Part shown: positions 8,565-15,763 of the stretch, piece after piece | Layout of the letters: each line of letters starts with the position of its first letter | Numbering within the stretch: position 1 is the stretch's first letter | DNA from: an uncultured Lachnospiraceae bacterium | Lineage (GTDB): Bacteria; Bacillota; Clostridia; Lachnospirales; Lachnospiraceae | DNA length: 41,030 bases | NCBI GenBank assembly: GCA_902767015.1 | Contig: CACXFV010000039.1 | Coordinates: forward strand, 1 to 41,030 | Reading direction: 5' to 3' | Program-made: the position numbers and the translations under genes | The notes under the pieces: generated by a model | The model's database searches: none | What the model was told of the DNA's origin: nothing | What the model saw: only the letters and a program-made list of their open reading frames with translations

Positions 8565-10565
8565 GTGAGAAAAAGAGATCAACTGAACAGATGGTTCAAA
8601 AGAGGAATCGGATTGTTGATGGCAGGAATCCTTGTCAGCATACAGCCGGCAGGAGCACTCGCAGCCACTTCCGGACAGAAGCATGCGAGGGCGGCAAAAA
8701 AATCAGGTATAGAAAAGCCGTCAGGTCTGTTAAGCTTAGCAGGTCTGACAGGAACAATGGGAACAATAGAATTATCAGGAACAGCAGAAGCGGCGAATGT
8801 GGAAAATAGTCTGTTTGCCAGCCTGAATGACGATTCCGTAGTGTCAAAATTGCTGGAAGGATACACTTCAACGGCGAACTACGGAAAGACAATGAATTAC
8901 GATGAAGCATTGCACGACGCAGTGGCGAGCGGCTATGATACAGCGGTGAACTACGGCACAAAGAACGAAGATACACTCAAATCAAAGGGAAGCAATTCCA
9001 GAAAGAAAAAGCAGCAACAGCAGAAAAGCACTACCGTGAAGACGAATCCGGACGGCACGATAAAGACAGATATTTCCTTTGACGATTACTTTGATAATTT
9101 CCAGCAGCAACATGTCAAATCGGAAACGCCGATGCTGATTATTTACGATATGGGCATTGATGATAATCGAAAAATAGAGGATCTGAAAAAAAGTCTGTTG
9201 CAGACAGGTACCATCGCCAAGATGGTCGACAGTCTGGATAAGGGTGTCAATGGCATGGGTAAGGTCGTAGGAGACGTGGCTTTATTGGAAAAGAATTGTC
9301 TGCAAAATGAGATACAGGCTATCCAACGCTATTATTTCATGCCGGACGGTGTGACCTTCCAGCCGGGAAGAACGCAGGAAGGTTTTATGAAGGCTGTTAC
9401 CGAGGCAAAAGGAAGGTACGGAGGATCTTCTGCCAAGGCGGCGAATGTGTACGGAAAAGCAGCACCTGTTCTGGCAGTAGCCAGTGTGGCGTTGAATGGA
9501 TATGTGGTCTACAACGACGTAAAGGATCTGGCAACGGGCAATCTGAAAAACCGGACAACCACCGGAAAGGTGATGGAATGTACGGGATTAGTGGCAAATG
9601 CGGGTGTTGCCCTATGGGGAATCGTGGTCACAACGGGTGCCGTGCTCGGTGTGACAGTCACAGGTGTTCCACTGGTAGTCGGTGTGGCAGTCGGTTTAAC
9701 GGCAGGGGCGATTCATTCGGACTGGTTTGCGGACTGGTTTGATGAATACGGGCAGAAAATCGATAATACTGTATCGGAAGGAATCACTATTGTAAAGGAA
9801 TCATGGAATATCGTGTCGGAGACGGCCGCGGATAATGCAGAGGTTTTACTTGATTATCTCAAGGATTTGCTTGGAATCCGAACCACAGTGCCAAACAGCG
9901 TAAACTGCTATAAGCCGAATATCTATATTTACACAGATGAGCCAAAGCAAGTGACGGTGACCTTTGCAAGACCGGATCTGTTGACAAAAACCATTCCTGT
10001 TTATGAGGATGGCTGGCGAGTCAAGGCTGACAGGAGCGGTTTGCTGACACCGGCGGTACCGACTGGCAGAAACGGTATGACAGACGCATTACCGACTGGC
10101 AGAAATGGTATGACAGATGCATTACCGGCAGACAGAAACCAATCGACGATGACACTACCGGCAGATAACAGGGAATCTTATGTCTATCTGTTCTATGAGT
10201 CGAAGACGCAGATGCATTTCTTCCAGAAAGAAGAAGCATGGCTGATCAAGTCGGACACGAGAAAGGAACAGTATGAGCAGATTTTGAAGGAATATGGCTT
10301 CAATGAGCAGGAAATTGCAGATTTTGTGGAATTCTGGACAGAAAAGCTGCCACAGGGTACAGATTATCTGATGTATCCGCAGAATACAGCCATTGTTAAC
10401 AGAGCAATGCCGATACAGATCCTGCCAAAACCGGATAGTATGGAAAGAATGTGGTTCGTCTTTGTTACAGACGATGGCAGAAGCGTGAAAGAACCGAAGA
10501 CAGAGGCAATCAAGAGAAACGCTTATGCTGTTGTGGAATGGGGCGGTATCATCGCAGATGAATAA
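8565..10565 (+). CDS. Large secreted protein with signal peptide and Pro/Gly tandem repeat
   Basis: A 666-residue protein starting with GTG one base after the previous stop, with GGATGGAG as ribosome site. Residues 1-33 are a signal peptide (RKRDQ, hydrophobic core, GALAATS). A charged, low-complexity section near residue 145 (SRKKKQQQQKS) precedes a helical region. A glycine/valine-rich hydrophobic stretch (about 345-385, with GVPLVVGVAVGLTAGA) then leads to WFADWFDEYG, a layout I associate with the mid-regions of secreted toxin-like proteins. The C-terminal part starts CYKPNIYIY and includes YEDGW; it resembles a domain seen in other clostridial secreted proteins with a KP-IYLYP motif, recalled from memory. 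A 33-base tandem repeat interrupts this domain. Likely an exported product of the operon; role unknown. Confidence 0.75.
   Translation: MRKRDQLNRWFKRGIGLLMAGILVSIQPAGALAATSGQKHARAAKKSGIEKPSGLLSLAGLTGTMGTIELSGTAEAANVENSLFASLNDDSVVSKLLEGYTSTANYGKTMNYDEALHDAVASGYDTAVNYGTKNEDTLKSKGSNSRKKKQQQQKSTTVKTNPDGTIKTDISFDDYFDNFQQQHVKSETPMLIIYDMGIDDNRKIEDLKKSLLQTGTIAKMVDSLDKGVNGMGKVVGDVALLEKNCLQNEIQAIQRYYFMPDGVTFQPGRTQEGFMKAVTEAKGRYGGSSAKAANVYGKAAPVLAVASVALNGYVVYNDVKDLATGNLKNRTTTGKVMECTGLVANAGVALWGIVVTTGAVLGVTVTGVPLVVGVAVGLTAGAIHSDWFADWFDEYGQKIDNTVSEGITIVKESWNIVSETAADNAEVLLDYLKDLLGIRTTVPNSVNCYKPNIYIYTDEPKQVTVTFARPDLLTKTIPVYEDGWRVKADRSGLLTPAVPTGRNGMTDALPTGRNGMTDALPADRNQSTMTLPADNRESYVYLFYESKTQMHFFQKEEAWLIKSDTRKEQYEQILKEYGFNEQEIADFVEFWTEKLPQGTDYLMYPQNTAIVNRAMPIQILPKPDSMERMWFVFVTDDGRSVKEPKTEAIKRNAYAVVEWGGIIADE
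10059..10124 (+). repeat. 33-base tandem repeat inside the secreted protein gene
   Basis: Two nearly identical 33-base units (10059-10091 and 10092-10124) each encode PTGRNGMTDAL, followed by a degenerate third (PADRNQSTMTL). The unit length keeps the frame, so copy number can vary without breaking the gene. Confidence 0.8.
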
Positions 10566-10567
10566 TA

Positions 10568-10677
10568 GGTACTATTCACAGCCAACTTCACAGGTTGATT
10601 AGAAATTAGCAATCAGCCTCTTACGTGCAAGCACGAAGAGTCAGATTACTAATTTCTAATCGGCTGTGAATGGGTAC
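10568..10677. repeat. 110-base palindromic element, possible terminator
   Basis: Nested inverted repeats: GGTAC at both ends, ATTCACAGCC (10574-10583) with GGCTGTGAAT (10662-10671), GATTAGAAATTAG (10597-10609) with CTAATTTCTAATC (10649-10661), and a central CTCTTACGTGC / GCACGAAGAG. Five T residues follow on the plus strand (10678-10682), so it could end the upstream operon. Its outer motif resembles the palindromes near 2191-2311 and 23350, so it is probably an interspersed element reused as a terminator. Confidence 0.7.
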
Positions 10678-10707
10678 TTTTTGTAGAAAAATGTTGATAA
10701 CTTGTGC

Positions 10708-10736
10708 TTGCATTATTTTGCAATGCTTTCTATAAT
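10708..10736 (+). promoter_or_regulatory. Promoter of folC
   Basis: TTGCAT (10708-10713), a 17-base spacer and TATAAT (10731-10736) place the start near 10743, about 28 bases before the folC start codon. Confidence 0.65.
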
Positions 10737-10770
10737 CAAATAGTACGATTTACTTTGAGAGGTCAGACAG

Positions 10771-12081
10771 GTGAGTGGAGAAGTCTTTGATTATGCGAAA
10801 GCAGTGAAATATATAGAAGAAATACCGAAATTTACAAAAAAACACTCTCTGGCTCACACGGCAGCCTTTTTAAAGGCATTGTCTGTGGACGAGGAGAGAT
10901 TTAAGATCATTCATGTGGCGGGTACGAACGGAAAAGGTTCTGTGTGTGCCATGTTAGCGGAACTTCTGGCAGGTGCAGGAAAGCAGGTGGGGCTGTTTAC
11001 TTCGCCCCACCTTATTTGTATCAGGGAGAGGATTCAGATCAACCGTGTATCTGTCAGTGAAGAAGGCTTTTTGGAGGCGTTTTTAAAGGTGAAGGAGGTC
11101 GTGAATGAGATGGCAGAAAAGGAATATACCCATCCGTCTTATTTCGAGTTCCTGTTTTTGATGGCGATGACAGTTTTTGACAGGGAAGCACCGGAATATC
11201 TTATATTGGAGACAGGACTGGGCGGCAGACTTGATGCGACAAACTGTATCACATCGCCGTTAGTGACGATCCTTACACAGATTGGTTTTGATCATATGGA
11301 GTATCTGGGGACGAGCATCGAAGAGATTGCCGGAGAAAAAGCCGGGATCATCAAGCAGGGCATTCCGGTCATTTACTGGGCAGAGGAAGAAGCCGTAAGG
11401 CAGACTGTTGGTCAACGAGCGCAGCAGATGGAGGCAGAACAATGGCCGGTTACGGCAGCGGATTATAAAATTCTGGCAAAAACAGATAAAGGTATTGATT
11501 TTTTTGTAAAGAATGGTTATTATTCTAATGACAGCTTTACGGTACCGTTCATCAGTGAATATCAGGTAAAGAATGCAATACTTACATTGACGGCACTTCC
11601 TATGCTATTGGAAGCACAGGAATGTCAGTGGAAAACAGTAAAAGAAAGTCTTTTGCGGGTAAGCTGGGCAGGCAGAATGGAAGCTGTAGCGTCCGGAATT
11701 ATATTGGATGGTGCCCATAACGGACCGGGAATTGATGAATTTATTAAGACATTTCACGAATATAAGTGCAACGGAAGAAAGCTTTTGTTATTTTCCGTTG
11801 TTAAGGATAAAGATTATGATTATATGGTGAAAAAGCTGTCACAGACAGAGGTATCAAGAATATATGTTACACAGCTTGCCACGGACAGAGGTCTGCAGGC
11901 AGACAGGATTGAAGCGGATTTTTTAAAGAACGACTGCAGGGCTGAGATTTGTGTGATTGAGAATGTAGCAGTTGCCTTTAAGCAGGCTGTACAGGATAAG
12001 GGAGAAGAAGATGTGCTGTTTTGTGTAGGTTCTCTCTATCTGATTGGTGAATTAAAGAAATATATATTGAAGAAAGAATAA
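10771..12081 (+). CDS. folC: Folylpolyglutamate synthase / dihydrofolate synthase
   Basis: A 436-residue Mur-ligase-family enzyme of the usual length that adds glutamate to dihydropteroate or reduced folates using ATP. The P-loop region is HVAGTNGKGSVCAML (about residues 49-63), followed by the family segment LFTSPHL. ETGLGGRLDATN and a central TILTQIGFDHMEYLG match the folate-binding and omega-loop regions, and LDGAHNGPGI (about 312-321) is the usual GAHN motif. Translation starts at GTG 10771, seven bases after GAGAGGT; the next in-frame candidates would remove conserved N-terminal sequence. A dedicated promoter lies just upstream. A single enzyme may do both synthase steps; the sequence does not decide. 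Confidence 0.95.
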   Translation: MSGEVFDYAKAVKYIEEIPKFTKKHSLAHTAAFLKALSVDEERFKIIHVAGTNGKGSVCAMLAELLAGAGKQVGLFTSPHLICIRERIQINRVSVSEEGFLEAFLKVKEVVNEMAEKEYTHPSYFEFLFLMAMTVFDREAPEYLILETGLGGRLDATNCITSPLVTILTQIGFDHMEYLGTSIEEIAGEKAGIIKQGIPVIYWAEEEAVRQTVGQRAQQMEAEQWPVTAADYKILAKTDKGIDFFVKNGYYSNDSFTVPFISEYQVKNAILTLTALPMLLEAQECQWKTVKESLLRVSWAGRMEAVASGIILDGAHNGPGIDEFIKTFHEYKCNGRKLLLFSVVKDKDYDYMVKKLSQTEVSRIYVTQLATDRGLQADRIEADFLKNDCRAEICVIENVAVAFKQAVQDKGEEDVLFCVGSLYLIGELKKYILKKE

Positions 12082-12139
12082 GCTTCTATATGATTTAGAA
12101 AGGAAGACGGTCAATACAGTATGACCGTTGTGATAGATT

Positions 12140-12283
12140 ATGATAAATTATGATGAGGAAATTAAGAAGTTTAGTCCGAGTCTTGAAGTGGACGAGACGG
12201 AGGATGCAATATATAACAGTAATATAAAGGATATAACGGATGTTGTTCTTGAGATGTTAAAGGAAGTCAAGGGCAATGATTAA
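12140..12283 (+). CDS. Conserved-looking 47-aa acidic protein
   Basis: A 47-residue acidic protein beginning MINYDEEIKKFSPSLEVDE and ending MLKEVKGND. I recall similar short proteins with the SLEVDE core from Lachnospiraceae, without known function. Two in-frame stop codons lie directly upstream, so the start is fixed at 12140 or later. There is no ribosome site at normal distance: AAAGGAAG (12099-12106) lies 33 bases upstream, with a perfect 7-bp hairpin (12107-12113 with 12122-12128) between. Folding would shorten the spacing to about 11 bases. It sits 58 bases after folC and is probably on the same transcript. Confidence 0.65.
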   Translation: MINYDEEIKKFSPSLEVDETEDAIYNSNIKDITDVVLEMLKEVKGND

Positions 12284-12411
12284 CACTGCGCTATTATCAG
12301 ATGATTATATGTAACAGTTCGGTTATGGGACAATTCACAGTGATAAGGAAAGTGACTTTTTTAGATTTGTGGATTGTGTTTCATTATGCTTGGAACGATT
12401 GGAGATAGAAA

Positions 12412-13929
12412 ATGAGATGCTATAAATGTGATAGTGTCCTCTCTAACAATGATTTCTGTAATAGTTGTGGAGCGGATGTTAAAGTATATAAAAAAGTAGT
12501 GAGATTGTCAAACGCTTACTACAATATGGGACTTGCAAAGGCACAGATCAGAGATTTGACAGGTGCCTGCGAGTTGCTGAGAAGAAGTGTGCGGTTTGAT
12601 AAGAAAAATATTGATGCAAGGAATCTGCTGGGACTCGTATATTTTGAGATGGGAGAGGCTGTACAGGCATTTTCCGAATGGGTTATCAGTAAGAACATTC
12701 AGCCGGACAAGAATCTGGCAGGAGATTATATCAGGCAGTTACAGTCGAATCCGGTGAGAATGGATACGATTAACCAGACGATTAAGAAATATAATGTTGC
12801 ATTGAGTTATGCCAAGCAGGGAAGTGATGATTTAGCGGTTATACAGCTAAAAAAGGTGCTTAATTCCAATCCTAATTTAATTAAGGGACATTTGCTTTTG
12901 GCACTGCTGTACATGAAAAAGGGCGATTATGTAAAGGCAAAAAAGCCGATTATGAAGACCCTCAAGATAGATTCCAATAATCCTCTTGCAAAGAAGTATT
13001 TAGAGGAGATTGCAGAGAATACAGATGGAAATATAAAAGAGACTGAGACTAAAAAGAGCGGGGCAAGAAAGGTAGAGGACAGGCGTGACATTTACGATTA
13101 TGAAAAAGAACAGGTGGAAAGAGAAATCAGAGCAGGGTATGATATCGCTATTCCTAAGAGAAAAAATGTATATCGTGAATCAAATGCGGGGCTGATTACG
13201 GTCATCAATGTTGTCATAGGTATTATACTGGGAGTGGCAATGACATTTTTTTTGCTGATTCCTGCTAAGGAAAAGTCACTTAATGATGCACATAATAAAG
13301 AAGTGCTAAAGCTTAATTCACAGATAGATACGATTAATACAGAGAAAAGAACATTGCAGAATACCGTAGAAGCTTTAGAAGGTGAGAAGACCAGTCTTCA
13401 AGGGCAACTGGATACTAAGGGAAGTGAGAATGATCAGATTTTGGCAGATTATGAAAAAATCCTGTCAGCAGCAAGAGCTTATGTGACGGCTGATTTTGTG
13501 GGTTGTGCGGAAACCTTGAAGCAGATGGGGGATGCTTCACGCTCAGAGACAATGAATAGCCTATATGTCGCGATACAGCCGGAGGCATTCAAGCAGGCAG
13601 CACAAGTCTGCTACAATAATGGAAAAAATGCACTTCCGGCTGCTAATACACTGGAAGCCTATGATGCCGTCATTGCGGAATTGAATAAGTGTTTTGGGTA
13701 TGATTATATGCAGGTGGATTATTCGGATGCGGCGGAAAAGCTGGGTGATGCATATGAGAAGCAGTACAAGCTTGCGCTTGGGACAAGTATAGAAATGGCT
13801 GCTTCTTATAAAGAAAAAGCACTGAAGGAGATGACGGACATGGTTAATATGTTAAGTGCCAATCCGAATGCAGACAGAAAGGCAGCAGAAAGAATACAGG
13901 TTCATATTAATAATATTATGGCGAGCTGA
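12412..13929 (+). CDS. Zinc-ribbon, TPR and coiled-coil membrane protein
   Basis: A 505-residue protein. It starts with a short zinc ribbon (MRCYKCDSVLSNNDFCNSCG, two CxxC pairs in residues 3-19). TPR repeats follow to about residue 205, including ARNLLGLVYFEMGEA and LLLALLYMKKGDYVKAKK. A charged linker leads to one transmembrane helix near residues 262-285 (INVVIGIILGVAMTFFLL). Next is a coiled coil (about 290-350) and a second helical domain outside the membrane, ending HINNIMAS. The orientation implied is N-terminal half in the cytoplasm and C-terminal half outside. GGAGA precedes the start by about seven bases. A terminator follows at 13960-13991. Likely a scaffold or envelope-sensing protein; function not recognised. 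Confidence 0.8.
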   Translation: MRCYKCDSVLSNNDFCNSCGADVKVYKKVVRLSNAYYNMGLAKAQIRDLTGACELLRRSVRFDKKNIDARNLLGLVYFEMGEAVQAFSEWVISKNIQPDKNLAGDYIRQLQSNPVRMDTINQTIKKYNVALSYAKQGSDDLAVIQLKKVLNSNPNLIKGHLLLALLYMKKGDYVKAKKPIMKTLKIDSNNPLAKKYLEEIAENTDGNIKETETKKSGARKVEDRRDIYDYEKEQVEREIRAGYDIAIPKRKNVYRESNAGLITVINVVIGIILGVAMTFFLLIPAKEKSLNDAHNKEVLKLNSQIDTINTEKRTLQNTVEALEGEKTSLQGQLDTKGSENDQILADYEKILSAARAYVTADFVGCAETLKQMGDASRSETMNSLYVAIQPEAFKQAAQVCYNNGKNALPAANTLEAYDAVIAELNKCFGYDYMQVDYSDAAEKLGDAYEKQYKLALGTSIEMAASYKEKALKEMTDMVNMLSANPNADRKAAERIQVHINNIMAS

Positions 13930-13959
13930 AAATGAAATAAGATAAGAGATACGAAAGAA

Positions 13960-13991
13960 AAGATAACTGTAGTAGTACGGTTATCTTTTTT
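13960..13991 (+). terminator. Terminator after the zinc-ribbon/TPR gene
   Basis: AAGATAAC (13960-13967) pairs with GTTATCTT (13980-13987), followed by a run of T residues to 13991. Confidence 0.75.
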
Positions 13992-14033
13992 GCGTGCTTA
14001 AGAGAAAAGCAGCATAATAGTCTGTTATTGGTG

Positions 14034-14064
14034 GCAGTATCGCAAGCTGTGCTTGCGATACTGC
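14034..14064. repeat. Perfect 14-bp inverted repeat upstream of spoIIAA
   Basis: GCAGTATCGCAAGC (14034-14047) and GCTTGCGATACTGC (14051-14064) are perfect inverted repeats around a 3-base loop. No T run follows on either strand, so it is not an ordinary terminator. It lies 39 bases before spoIIAA and may be a mobile palindrome, an mRNA-stability hairpin or a binding site. No clear sigma-H promoter was recognised between here and spoIIAA. Confidence 0.7.
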
Positions 14065-14102
14065 ATGGATATAAAAACGGTGGTAAGAAAGGGGAGTCGT
14101 AA

Positions 14103-14492
14103 ATGACAGCAGGTACAAATTATTTGCAAACAGCAGAAAATATGAACAGTACAAAATTTGATTTGATGGATAATGTGCTGGTCATTCATGTGAATGGAGA
14201 ATTAGACCATCACAATTCCGTAGTAATCAGAGAAAGGGCAGATGAGATTATCTGCACACGGGGTGTCATCAATATTTTGTTTGATTTTGAGAAGACAGAG
14301 TTTATGGACAGCTCCGGAATAGGCGTCATTATGGGAAGATATAAAAAAGTAAAGGACTTTGGAGGAATCGTAGGAGTTGTGAATGTCGGTAAAAATGTGG
14401 AGAAAATATTATTGTTTTCCGGGCTGAATAAGATTATCAGATATTATGACAGTGCAGAATCGGCAGTAAGGCTGATAAGAGGAGGTAATTAA
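14103..14492 (+). CDS. spoIIAA: Anti-sigma-F factor antagonist SpoIIAA
   Basis: A 129-residue STAS-domain protein. When unphosphorylated it binds SpoIIAB and frees sigma-F in the forespore. The signature phosphorylation site is MDSSGIGVIMGRYK (about residues 68-81), with the serine at 70 or 71. The N-terminus is about 13 residues longer than usual; a second ATG at residue 14 is possible, but GGGGAG seven bases before 14103 supports the longer form. It is followed at once by spoIIAB and sigF, the standard three-gene operon. Confidence 0.93.
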   Translation: MTAGTNYLQTAENMNSTKFDLMDNVLVIHVNGELDHHNSVVIRERADEIICTRGVINILFDFEKTEFMDSSGIGVIMGRYKKVKDFGGIVGVVNVGKNVEKILLFSGLNKIIRYYDSAESAVRLIRGGN

Positions 14493-14493
14493 T

Positions 14494-14916
14494 TTGGACA
14501 ACAGAATGTATGTAGAATTTGACAGTATTTCAAGTAATGAATCGCTTGCCAGAGTTATGGCGGCAGCATTTTTGACAAAACTGGATCCGACGCTGGAGGA
14601 GGTCGATGATGTAAAGACGGCTGTGTCGGAGGCAGTGACAAATGCGATTATCCATGGATACGAAAATGGCGAGGGCACGGTAAGTATGGAGTGCCTGATA
14701 CATAATAACGAGTTTACGGTTATTGTAAGCGATAAAGGGGTGGGAATTGAGGATATTGAAAAAGCAAAGGAGCCTCTGTATACTACCAGAGAGGAGGAGG
14801 AACGCTCAGGAATGGGTTTTTCCTTTATGGAAATATTCATGGACAGTCTTTTGGTGGAGTCGGAGCCTTTTAAGGGGACAAAAGTAACGATGAAAAAGAA
14901 GATAGGGAGACTGTAA
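14494..14916 (+). CDS. spoIIAB: Anti-sigma-F factor and SpoIIAA kinase SpoIIAB
   Basis: A 140-residue GHKL-fold kinase that holds sigma-F inactive and phosphorylates SpoIIAA. The ATP-binding boxes are visible: EAVTNAIIHGYENG (N box), DKGVGIED (G1 box) and RSGMGFSFME (G2 box). The start is TTG at 14494, one base after the spoIIAA stop, with AGAGGAGG about eight bases upstream. The first ATG (residue 5) would trim only four residues. Middle gene of the operon. Confidence 0.94.
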   Translation: MDNRMYVEFDSISSNESLARVMAAAFLTKLDPTLEEVDDVKTAVSEAVTNAIIHGYENGEGTVSMECLIHNNEFTVIVSDKGVGIEDIEKAKEPLYTTREEEERSGMGFSFMEIFMDSLLVESEPFKGTKVTMKKKIGRL

Positions 14917-14933
14917 TTTTAAGGGAGTGTCAT

Positions 14934-15656
14934 ATGGATAATAAGGAGTTACTTTTGCTGGCAAAAAAGGGTGATAAAGCCGCAAGAGACAGACTGGTGC
15001 AGGATAATACGGGACTTGTGTGGAGTATTGTGAGGAGATTTGCAGGCAGAGGCTTTGAACAGGAGGATTTGTTTCAGATAGGCTGCATTGGACTGATTAA
15101 AGCAGTGGATAAGTTTGATCATTCCTTTCAAGTACAGTTTTCCACCTATGCTGTTCCACTGATTATGGGAGAGATTAAGCGGTTTATAAGAGATGATGGT
15201 ATGGTAAAGGTATCGAGAACCGTGAAGGAAAATGGATGGAAGGTAAAAAAGGCAGCGCAATTGCTCGGGCAAAAGATGGGGAGAGAGCCCACGATAGACG
15301 AGCTTGTAAGAGAAACAGGACTTTGGGCAGAGGATATCACACTGGCACTGGAGGCGGCAGGAGAGGTTGAGAGTATCTACAAACCAATCTATCAGAAGGA
15401 TGGAAGCGAGATGTATCTGATAGACCAGATTTCTGATGATGCGGAAACAGGGGGACATATAGAAAAATTATTTAACAATATTGTATTGGAACAAATATTA
15501 GGAGAACTCAGTGATATGGAAAAAAATATTATTGTAATGAGATATTTTCAAGAGCAGACTCAGACAGAGATTGCAAAGAAGCTGGGAATCAGTCAGGTAC
15601 AGGTATCACGCATGGAGAAAAAGATATTGGTCAATCTGAGGAAAAAGATTTTGTAA
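14934..15656 (+). CDS. sigF: RNA polymerase sigma-F factor
   Basis: A 240-residue sigma-70-family factor for early forespore transcription. Region 2 is clear (GLVWSIVRRFAGRGFEQEDL, then FQIGCIGLIKAVDKFD and FSTYAVPLIMGEIKRFIRDD), as is region 4 (QTQTEIAKKLGISQVQVSRMEK). The genes directly upstream are its own regulators. It probably ends in a TGTTAC/GTAACA hairpin at about 15660-15690, close to the next gene's promoter region. A matching promoter candidate lies upstream of spoVAA (19331-19360). Confidence 0.95.
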   Translation: MDNKELLLLAKKGDKAARDRLVQDNTGLVWSIVRRFAGRGFEQEDLFQIGCIGLIKAVDKFDHSFQVQFSTYAVPLIMGEIKRFIRDDGMVKVSRTVKENGWKVKKAAQLLGQKMGREPTIDELVRETGLWAEDITLALEAAGEVESIYKPIYQKDGSEMYLIDQISDDAETGGHIEKLFNNIVLEQILGELSDMEKNIIVMRYFQEQTQTEIAKKLGISQVQVSRMEKKILVNLRKKIL

Positions 15657-15763
15657 TGCTGTTACAAATAAATTTGTTAATATGTAACAAAAAGACTAGC
15701 GGTTTTTTTTATAGTATTGTATAATGAGAATATAGTACCCAGAAAGTAGGTGAAACAGCAGGT

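Noticed and set aside
14034-14064. Hairpin before spoIIAA as a terminator
   Set aside because: There is no T run on either side, and the true terminator of the upstream gene is at 13960-13991.
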